Assembly: GCA_945862475.1 (NCBI GenBank)
Contig: CAMAYW010000106.1
Span: forward strand, 1 to 7,492
Length of the DNA: 7,492 nucleotides
Direction of reading: 5' to 3'
Source of the DNA: Bacteriovorax stolpii
GTDB taxonomy: Bacteria; Bdellovibrionota; Bacteriovoracia; Bacteriovoracales; Bacteriovoracaceae
Numbering within the stretch: position 1 is the first letter of the stretch; each line of letters starts with the position of its first letter. Positions 1 through 5,843 of this stretch are shown piece by piece. Made by a program: the position numbers and the translations under genes. The notes below the pieces were generated by a model, which worked only from the letters and a program-made list of their open reading frames with translations, did no database searches and was not told the origin of the DNA.

Positions 1-3000
1 CTTTGATCAGCCGAAGTGCTAGTGGCTTAAAAATGATTCTTGATCTTAGTATTGAATAGAGGGCCTCAAGCTCTTTTGGTGTAAGACCAAAGGCATCGGT
101 AAGTTCAGAAATTATTTCTTCAAGTCGACCAAGTTCTCCACAATTAGAAAGGCGTTTGTAATACTTAAGTCTTAAAGCATGGTCTTCAATATAAGCATTC
201 GGTATGTAGGCCGAAAAAGGTGCTTGGATTTCAATATTTTTCGCCGAAACTTTTTGTTCACCCTTAATTTCCTGGATCGCTTCTTGAAGAAGATCCATAT
301 AAAACTCTAAACCAATCGCCTCAATGTGACCTGATTGTTCGCCCCCCAATATATCACCAGCTCCGCGAATTTCCATATCGGAAGAAGCGAGTGCAAAACC
401 TGAACCCATTTCTGCGTAAGTTTGGAGTGCTTGAAGGCGTCTCTGCGCGGTTTCAGATAAAGTTCTATTTTCTGGGACAATAAAGTAAGCATACGCTTTA
501 CGATCCGAGCGACCAATTCTTCCTCTCAATTGATGAAGTTGTGCCAGGCCATATGTGTCTGCACGGTCAATGATCATGGTGTTAGCGTTAGGGATATCAA
601 TACCAGATTCAATGATCGTAGTCGCAAGGAGAATATCGGATTTATGATCGTAAAAATCATTAATTCTTTTTTCAAGGTCCTTTTCATTCATTTGTCCGTG
701 TGTCACGGAAATGCGAGCTTTGGGGACGAGCTTTTTTAGATAAAGTTCATGTTCTTCAATATCATGAACACGATTGTGAACATAATAAATCTGCCCACCT
801 CGAGAGAGTTCTTTTTCAATCGCTGATTTAAGAGTGAGATCATCTTCTTTAATAATATAAGTCTTAATCGCTTGCCTTCTTGGCGGAGCCGTTTGAATTA
901 GTGAAAGATCCCGAATTCCTAAAAAAGAGAGTTGAAGTGTTCTTGGAATAGGAGTTGCTGTCATCGTGAGAACATCAACACCTGTTTTTATGAGTTTTAA
1001 CTTCTCCTTATGAGCGACGCCAAACCTATGTTCCTCATCAATCACAAGTAGCCCGAGATCGTGAAATTCAACCTTATCTGAAAGAACAGCATGAGTTCCG
1101 ATGAGAATATCTACCTTCCCTTCAGAGACTTCGGTTAAGATTTCTGATTTTTGCTTAGCGGTTTTAAATCGAGAAACAAAATCGATATTCACGGGAAAAT
1201 TCTCAAATCTCTTTTTAAAAGAATGAAAATGCTGAAGAGCTAATACTGTTGTGGGCACAAGAAGAACAACTTGTTTTTTATCTAAAACCGCTTTCATGGC
1301 GGCCCTCATCGCAACCTCAGTTTTTCCAAACCCAACATCTCCACAAACAAGGCGATCCATTGGATATTGTCCCTGCATGTCTTCAAGGACGTCCTGAATT
1401 GCTTTTTCCTGATCAGGAGTTTCCTCAAACGCAAAAGAGAGTTCAAACTCTTTATAGAGATGATCCGGTGGAGAAAAAGGGAAGCCGCCCCGAAGCTTTC
1501 TTTCGGCTTGAAGTTTAATGAGATCGAAGGCAAGTTTTTTTACGGAACTTCGTGCTTTTTGTTTTAGTTCACTAAATTTTTTGGATTTTAAAGAAGCAAC
1601 TTTTAAACCTGAAGACGAGTCTGCGTGTTTTTGAACGAGATTAAGTTTATAAACAGGGACATAAACCTTGTCGTTGTCTTCATAGGTAATAACTAAAAAA
1701 TCGCTCTTCTGGTCACCGGCCGAAATGGTTTCTAGGCCCTTATATATTCCAATTCCATAATCTCGATGAATAACGTAGTCATTAACTTTAAGGGTCGCTA
1801 GTTGCTCAGCAAATAAATCTTTATTTGTAGACTTTACTTGCTTTGTTTTTTTCTTTTTGACGGAAAAAAAATCTCCTTCAGACAAAACGAAGATATGATC
1901 ATTTTTATAATAGAAACCCTCATCAAGTTTTCCGAAAACAAAATGTAATCTTTCACCAAGATCTGTTAAATGATTTTCCTCCATGAGGTAAAGGAGCTCT
2001 TGTCTGGCATTTTCAGTTTTGTAGGAGACAATTAAATCCCCTCTCACGTCGAGTTCTTTACGTAAAAGTTTTAAACTCGCTTTGATAAATTCAAATTTAT
2101 TGTCTGGAACTGGTCCATTTTTTTGTAACTTTGTGTTTAAGTATGCTTTTAGTTTTTCAAAATGAAGATGAATTTCTTTATTAAAGGGAGTATCTAAATT
2201 AACTGTAATATCTAATTGATCTATATATAAGCGCTTCAAAGTGAGTTCAGGTAATTTTTCTCTAAAAAATAAATCTGGACTTGGTAAAATGGAATAGGTT
2301 TCAACATTCTTCAAATGATTCTCAAAATCCTCTCTTTGAGCAGCAAAAAAAAGATCGAAATTATTTTGACCATTATCAAAATTTAAAAAAGTTATTTTTG
2401 ATTCAATCGGTAAAAAATCTAAAAGAGTAGAAGGATTTTCAAAAAACAAGGGAATAAAAAGAGCATAATTTTCAAATAATTGTCCCTCGCCCACTCGTGA
2501 AAAGAGTTGTTTTCTTGCCTCATATTTATTCTTAAAGGCTGGCTGCGCTTGCGGAAGCTTACTGCGCAGTTTTGAGGCAAATTCCTCTTTTAATAACTGG
2601 CCTGGTCCAGGGATCAGAGCAATTTCAGAAAAAGTTTTTTCACGATTCGTTTTTTGAGTCTCTACATCAATTTCAAAAATCTCTTCGATTAAATCATCGA
2701 AATAATGAAGCCGAACGGCAGCGTGGGAAATGGGATAAATATCAAAAATTTCTCCCCTTCTGGAAAAAGTCCCCGGTTCTTCAATTGTGCTTGATGGAAA
2801 ATAACCCATCTGGGTTAGTTTACTTGCAAGATCAAAGGGAGAGATAATGTCGTCTTTTTTAATTTTGAAACAGTTGTTTAAAAAAAAGTTTTTATCAGGG
2901 CCAAGAATTTGCATGGCTTCAAATGTCGTTATAACGACAATAGGACTCTTTTGAATTAATTTTTGTAACACGGCCCAGCGAGAAAGGAGTGCAGATTCTG

Positions 3001-3289
3001 ACGCAAGTATGGAGCTGTAAATCCCATGATTGTGCCCTGGGTAAAAATAAATATTTCTTAAATGCTTCAGTGATTCAAAAACTTCTTCTGCTTCATCTTG
3101 ATCAGAGCAAACGATCAAATGCGTGGAATCAAAGAGCAGCTGTGAAAAATAACTACCCGCAAGAAGGGCCCATTGATTTGGGGAAACTCCTTTAAGAGAG
3201 AGTTCGTCGCCACTTTGTAGCCAATGTTGAATTTTAGATTGAATACCATTAAACAGTGTCACATTTAATCCCGATGAAAAAGGTTGCAT
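1..3289 (-). CDS. mfd: Transcription-repair coupling factor Mfd, C-terminus cut by window edge
   Basis: Mfd is a cytoplasmic ATP-dependent DNA translocase that removes RNA polymerase stalled at lesions and recruits UvrA for nucleotide excision repair. The frame is open for 1,096 codons; E. coli Mfd has about 1,150 residues, so only the end of the C-terminal domain is missing. Domains seen in order: a UvrB-like N-terminal module (about 1-350) with no Walker A, as is normal for Mfd, and the motif RRGEIFDIYP at 177-186; a less conserved linker domain; a CarD-like RNA polymerase-interacting domain (about 495-565, VIHRDYGIGIYKG); and RecG-type helicase lobes. The lobes show Walker A GDVGFGKT (650-657), DEEH (751-754), TATPIPRTLQ (777-786), QLRGRIGR (920-927) and GGEQSG near 984. 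The TRCF C-terminal domain follows, with SELTDAFG near 1061-1068, where Ala1066 replaces the usual Arg. The start is the ATG at 3287-3289, preceded by a purine-rich AAGAGTGAG. Identification is secure. Confidence 0.97.
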   Translation of the reverse strand, partial: MQPFSSGLNVTLFNGIQSKIQHWLQSGDELSLKGVSPNQWALLAGSYFSQLLFDSTHLIVCSDQDEAEEVFESLKHLRNIYFYPGHNHGIYSSILASESALLSRWAVLQKLIQKSPIVVITTFEAMQILGPDKNFFLNNCFKIKKDDIISPFDLASKLTQMGYFPSSTIEEPGTFSRRGEIFDIYPISHAAVRLHYFDDLIEEIFEIDVETQKTNREKTFSEIALIPGPGQLLKEEFASKLRSKLPQAQPAFKNKYEARKQLFSRVGEGQLFENYALFIPLFFENPSTLLDFLPIESKITFLNFDNGQNNFDLFFAAQREDFENHLKNVETYSILPSPDLFFREKLPELTLKRLYIDQLDITVNLDTPFNKEIHLHFEKLKAYLNTKLQKNGPVPDNKFEFIKASLKLLRKELDVRGDLIVSYKTENARQELLYLMEENHLTDLGERLHFVFGKLDEGFYYKNDHIFVLSEGDFFSVKKKKTKQVKSTNKDLFAEQLATLKVNDYVIHRDYGIGIYKGLETISAGDQKSDFLVITYEDNDKVYVPVYKLNLVQKHADSSSGLKVASLKSKKFSELKQKARSSVKKLAFDLIKLQAERKLRGGFPFSPPDHLYKEFELSFAFEETPDQEKAIQDVLEDMQGQYPMDRLVCGDVGFGKTEVAMRAAMKAVLDKKQVVLLVPTTVLALQHFHSFKKRFENFPVNIDFVSRFKTAKQKSEILTEVSEGKVDILIGTHAVLSDKVEFHDLGLLVIDEEHRFGVAHKEKLKLIKTGVDVLTMTATPIPRTLQLSFLGIRDLSLIQTAPPRRQAIKTYIIKEDDLTLKSAIEKELSRGGQIYYVHNRVHDIEEHELYLKKLVPKARISVTHGQMNEKDLEKRINDFYDHKSDILLATTIIESGIDIPNANTMIIDRADTYGLAQLHQLRGRIGRSDRKAYAYFIVPENRTLSETAQRRLQALQTYAEMGSGFALASSDMEIRGAGDILGGEQSGHIEAIGLEFYMDLLQEAIQEIKGEQKVSAKNIEIQAPFSAYIPNAYIEDHALRLKYYKRLSNCGELGRLEEIISELTDAFGLTPKELEALYSILRSRIIFKPLALRLIK

Positions 3290-3297
3290 TCTCACTC

Positions 3298-3327
3298 TTA
3301 AAGAAGCGTGGAGTCAACCTCTACAAT
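3298..3327 (+). promoter_or_regulatory. Weak candidate sigma-70-type promoter for the nuo operon
   Basis: TACAAT at 3322-3327 matches five of six bases of the -10 consensus. TTAAAG at 3298-3303 lies 18 bases upstream and matches only three of six -35 positions. Transcription would begin near 3334 and give nuoA a leader of roughly 90 bases. The -35 element would overlap the mfd ribosome-binding region, so the two transcription starts could influence each other. In AT-rich DNA such matches arise by chance, so this is only the best candidate seen. Confidence 0.22.
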
Positions 3328-3407
3328 ACATAGTCTCGAACAAAATAACATCTTTCCTAAATTCAACATCTTTTGTATCTTAAAACTACTTTTTTCCGAC
3401 CTTAATA

Positions 3408-3421
3408 GAAGTGGAGACTTC
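3408..3421 (+). promoter_or_regulatory. nuoA Shine-Dalgarno in the loop of a small hairpin
   Basis: GGAG at 3413-3416 lies six bases before the ATG at 3423 and is the best ribosome-binding site for nuoA. It supports this ATG over the in-frame GTG at 3411, which would itself overlap the site and has only a poor purine stretch before it. GAAGT (3408-3412) and ACTTC (3417-3421) are perfect reverse complements, so the mRNA could form a five-base-pair stem with GGAG as the exposed tetraloop. The Shine-Dalgarno call is firm; any role for the hairpin is speculative. Confidence 0.65.
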
Positions 3422-3422
3422 C

Positions 3423-3833
3423 ATGACACCAGCTCAGTTTGATGGCTTGATGCCTATTGTTATCCTCATGGGTATTGCAGTTCTTTTGTTTGCGGGCGGA
3501 CACTTTGTCTCTGTCCTTCTTGCTCCAAAAAAACCCTCTATTCTCAAACAAACTCCCTATGAATGCGGAGAGCAGCCAGTGGGATCTGCTTGGTCAGCAT
3601 TTAATGTTCGCTTCTACGTCGTAGGTTTGATCTTTATCATCTTTGACGTGGAATCGGTACTGATGTTTCCAGTGGCTACCATTTTTAAAGAATTAAATGA
3701 AGTTGGTGAAGGTGGATACGCTCTCATCGTCTTTTTAAGTTTTATCTCTGTTCTTATTGAGGGCATAGCTTATTGCTGGAAAAAAGGCGATCTTGACTGG
3801 GTAAAGTCTTTCCAAGTTTCGAATAAAAAATAA
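3423..3833 (+). CDS. nuoA: NADH-quinone oxidoreductase subunit A
   Basis: NuoA (ND3 homologue) is a small inner-membrane subunit of complex I at the junction of the membrane and peripheral arms, next to the quinone site. From the ATG at 3423 it has 136 residues (E. coli about 147). Three membrane segments are visible at roughly 10-33, 64-86 and 99-119. The TM1-TM2 loop holds TPYECGE (44-50), which includes the Cys that matches the conserved ND3 loop cysteine. TM2 carries FDVE with Asp75 and Glu77, the conserved acidic pair of the family. The C-terminal KKGDLDW matches the usual end of NuoA. An in-frame GTG four codons earlier (3411) is an alternative start, but the GGAG at 3413-3416 favours the ATG. 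It is the first gene of the operon, 18 bases ahead of nuoH. nuoB, its usual next neighbour, is absent. Confidence 0.96.
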   Translation: MTPAQFDGLMPIVILMGIAVLLFAGGHFVSVLLAPKKPSILKQTPYECGEQPVGSAWSAFNVRFYVVGLIFIIFDVESVLMFPVATIFKELNEVGEGGYALIVFLSFISVLIEGIAYCWKKGDLDWVKSFQVSNKK

Positions 3834-3851
3834 TAAATAAGGTTTATATTC

Positions 3852-4970
3852 ATGAATCAAACTCTTGTCAGTTATCTATCGCAGTATGAGTTTTACGATG
3901 TCCTGATTGGGATTTTCGGTAAAAATGAAGGCCTTCTTGCTTTCGTTATTTATCTCCTTTTTGCTGCAGCCATTGTTGGGTTATGTGCAACAATTGGTGG
4001 CCTTGGAACTTATGCGGAAAGAAAAATCTCAGCAGATATTCAACAAAGAATTGGGCCAAACAGAGTAGGACCTTACGGGATTCTTCAGTTTTTAGCTGAC
4101 GGCGTGAAAATGATCACGAAAGAAGACGTTATGCCTAATACAGCTGATAAATTTTTATTCTATCTTGCTCCAATGCTTGCACTCATTGGGGTGTTTGCAA
4201 CACTCGCCGTTCTTCCGTGGTCTAGCGGATTTATGATGGCGGATTTAAATGTTGGAATTTTTTATCTTATCGCAATTTCTTCTCTTGTTGGTGTCAGTGT
4301 CTTTTTGGGTGGATATGCTTCTAACTCAAAATGGTCGATGTTAGGTGGATTGAGAGGTGCTTCTCAAATTATTTCTTATGAAATACCAGTAACAATTTCT
4401 GTTCTTTCTATTACGTTACTTGCTGGGGGTATGGGGTTTGGAACCATTCTTTCTCAACAGCAAGGGACACCTATCCATTGGTTTATTTTTCATAACCCAT
4501 TTGCCTTCATCGCTTTCTTTGTTTATTTCATTGGAGCTCTAGCAGAAACGAACAGGGCCCCTTTTGATTTACCAGAGGCAGAGTCTGAACTTGTTTCTGG
4601 ATATCACACTGAATACACAGGTATGAGATTTGGTTTTTTTGCACTCGCTGAATACATCGAAGTTTTTGTGGTTTGTGGAGTCGGAGCAGCTCTCTTTTTA
4701 GGTGGGGGAAACCTTCCTTTTAATGTTCAGTTTGACATTATTCCTCTCCAGCTTTTCCAAGTCGTAATTTTTATGACGAAGGCTCTTATTCTTTACTACG
4801 TTGTTATTTGGATTCGTTGGACTTTCCCACGTCTTCGAGTGGACCAACTTATGTCTATCTGTTGGAAATATTTAACTCCGATTGCTATTTTTAACCTTGT
4901 TGGAAATGCCGTTTGGATTGTTGTGTTTAATGGAAAATCTATCGCCGATCTTGTGTTCGGTGGACACTAA
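3852..4970 (+). CDS. nuoH: NADH-quinone oxidoreductase subunit H
   Basis: NuoH (ND1 homologue) anchors the peripheral arm of complex I to the membrane, forms the membrane side of the quinone chamber and starts the coupling path to the pumps. The 372-residue protein has about eight or nine hydrophobic segments. Family signatures are AERKISADIQQRIGPNRVG (55-73), the membrane Glu in SYEIPV (175-180), the acidic loop ETNRAPFDLPEAESE (232-246) continuing into SGYHTEY (249-255), and IRWTFPRLRVDQLM (321-334) near the C-terminus. It is longer than E. coli NuoH (325). The excess appears to lie in an N-terminal lead of some 25 residues and a region around 191-215; both are mild and known in other lineages. 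The start has AAGG at 3839-3842, nine bases upstream. nuoJ follows after 13 bases, with no nuoI between. Confidence 0.98.
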   Translation: MNQTLVSYLSQYEFYDVLIGIFGKNEGLLAFVIYLLFAAAIVGLCATIGGLGTYAERKISADIQQRIGPNRVGPYGILQFLADGVKMITKEDVMPNTADKFLFYLAPMLALIGVFATLAVLPWSSGFMMADLNVGIFYLIAISSLVGVSVFLGGYASNSKWSMLGGLRGASQIISYEIPVTISVLSITLLAGGMGFGTILSQQQGTPIHWFIFHNPFAFIAFFVYFIGALAETNRAPFDLPEAESELVSGYHTEYTGMRFGFFALAEYIEVFVVCGVGAALFLGGGNLPFNVQFDIIPLQLFQVVIFMTKALILYYVVIWIRWTFPRLRVDQLMSICWKYLTPIAIFNLVGNAVWIVVFNGKSIADLVFGGH

Positions 4971-4983
4971 TTAAGGAATACCA

Positions 4984-5517
4984 ATGTTCGCTCAATTACT
5001 TTTCTTATTGTCTGCAGTGCTTACGGTTGGTTGTGCCATAGCCGTTGCTGTCACAAAAAACATCATGCATTCGTGTATCTTTCTTCTTGGGTCCTTAATT
5101 GGAATTGCGGGATTATACGCCACTCTTGGAGCAGATTTTGTCGCCGTTACCCAGATCATGGTTTATGTGGGTGGGATTGTGATTCTTATGCTTTTCGCAG
5201 TGATGCTTACGGGTGGAAAAGATTTCGTTTCTCGTGCTCAAAACTTATTAGGCCTTGCTCCTTCTATGGGGAATAAGTGGACTTACGGCATAGGATTATT
5301 CGTAGGACTTGTTTTTCTACTCACGAACATAAAGCTTCTCTCAAATATTATGAAATCTTATCCTGCTAAGACTTTTGGCAATGAGTTTCCATCAACTGTT
5401 TCACAGATTGGTCACTTATTAGTTAAGGAGCATGTGTTAGCTTTTGAATTATCTTCCGTTTTATTATTGGGTGCTCTTGTTGGTGCGGCAATCATTGCGC
5501 GACCAAGAAAGCAGTAA
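4984..5517 (+). CDS. nuoJ: NADH-quinone oxidoreductase subunit J
   Basis: NuoJ (ND6 homologue) is a membrane-arm subunit that helps couple quinone reduction near NuoH to the proton pumps. The protein has 177 residues (E. coli 184) with five hydrophobic segments at roughly 2-22, 30-48, 53-75, 101-119 and 151-171. The most conserved stretch is TM3, QIMVYVGGIVILMLFAVML at 57-75; its Tyr-Val-Gly-Gly matches the glycine-rich region where ND6/NuoJ has a pi-bulge. The second half is poorly conserved, as usual for the family. AAGGA at 4973-4977, six bases before the ATG, fixes the start. It lies 13 bases after nuoH and 11 before nuoK. A reading frame inside it (5031-5276, another phase) encodes Cys/Arg-rich nonsense and is not a gene. 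Confidence 0.95.
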   Translation: MFAQLLFLLSAVLTVGCAIAVAVTKNIMHSCIFLLGSLIGIAGLYATLGADFVAVTQIMVYVGGIVILMLFAVMLTGGKDFVSRAQNLLGLAPSMGNKWTYGIGLFVGLVFLLTNIKLLSNIMKSYPAKTFGNEFPSTVSQIGHLLVKEHVLAFELSSVLLLGALVGAAIIARPRKQ

Positions 5518-5528
5518 TTGGATAAATT

Positions 5529-5834
5529 ATGATTAGTTTAATTTCATACCTCATTATTTCTCTTGTTCTTTTCATCGTAGGCCTAGTGGTTATGATTTCG
5601 AGAAAGAACATCGTCGCCATTTTATTAGGGATTGAACTAATCCTTAATGCGGCTGCTTTAAATTTCGTTGCTTACTCACGGTACGTGACGAACAACTTAG
5701 ATGGGCACATTTTTAGTTTATTTATTATTGTCGTAGCTGCAGCGGAAGCAGCAGTTGGTCTCGCTATAGTGATTCGTTTCTTTCAAATCAAAGAGACAAT
5801 TCACATTGATGAAGCAACTCAGCTTAGAAACTAA
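5529..5834 (+). CDS. nuoK: NADH-quinone oxidoreductase subunit K
   Basis: NuoK (ND4L homologue) is a three-helix membrane subunit of complex I that carries two buried glutamates of the proton path. At 101 residues it is full length (E. coli 100). Membrane segments lie at about 3-22, 28-50 and 60-84. Glu36 in GIELILNAAALNF (34-46) and Glu73 in AAAEAAVGLAIVIRFF (70-85) match the two key glutamates of the family (Glu36 and Glu72 in E. coli numbering). The Shine-Dalgarno is short, TGGA at 5519-5522 with six bases to the ATG, and lies just after the nuoJ stop. Its own stop codon is part of the nuoL Shine-Dalgarno, so the pair is tightly packed and probably translationally coupled. Confidence 0.97.
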   Translation: MISLISYLIISLVLFIVGLVVMISRKNIVAILLGIELILNAAALNFVAYSRYVTNNLDGHIFSLFIIVVAAAEAAVGLAIVIRFFQIKETIHIDEATQLRN

Positions 5835-5837
5835 GGG
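5833..5837 (+). promoter_or_regulatory. nuoL Shine-Dalgarno overlapping the nuoK stop codon
   Basis: AAGGG begins within the TAA stop of nuoK (5832-5834) and ends six bases before the nuoL ATG at 5844. A ribosome terminating on nuoK would be positioned at the nuoL initiation site, which suggests coupled translation. It also supports 5844 as the nuoL start. Confidence 0.75.
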
Positions 5838-5843
5838 TCAGAC

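Larger units (their letters stand above)
3290..3422. promoter_or_regulatory. Divergent mfd / nuo intergenic region
   Basis: This is the only real non-coding gap in the window. It separates two genes that point away from each other, so it should hold both promoters. It is AT-rich, and no coding frame, tRNA or intrinsic terminator (stem followed by T-run) was seen. The run of T at 3390-3395 has no adjacent strong stem. On the minus strand, hexamers such as TATTGT (3328-3323) could serve mfd, but none has a convincing partner at normal spacing. No operator-like long inverted repeat was recognised. The role is inferred from gene orientation. Confidence 0.6.

Noticed and set aside
1249..1567. Open frames on both strands inside mfd (for example 1249-1518 plus, 1306-1533 minus, 1367-1567 plus)
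   Set aside because: They lie within the conserved helicase-coding part of mfd in other phases. Their translations match nothing I know and they lack convincing ribosome-binding sites.
2876..2892. A T-TTA-AAC slippery heptamer after a T-run in mfd (minus strand), of the kind used in -1 frameshifting
   Set aside because: A -1 shift meets a stop within about seven codons, no strong downstream structure was seen, and the zero frame continues normally into conserved Mfd. T-runs are expected in AT-rich genes.
2572..3195. Plus-strand open frames of 91 and 68 codons antisense to the N-terminal half of mfd
   Set aside because: They are antisense shadows of a gene whose reading frame is continuous and recognisable; the translations look like random coding-complement sequence.
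3312..3317. TTGACT on the minus strand as a -35 element for mfd
   Set aside because: At normal spacing the -10 element would fall on the mfd start codon, with only a poor hexamer there.
3390..3395. T-run before nuoA as an intrinsic terminator
   Set aside because: No stable GC-rich stem precedes it, and no upstream plus-strand gene needs ending here.
5031..5276. An 81-codon open frame inside nuoJ
   Set aside because: It overlaps nuoJ in another phase. NuoJ shows clear membrane helices and family motifs, whereas the alternative product is Cys/Arg/Ser-rich with no recognisable domain.
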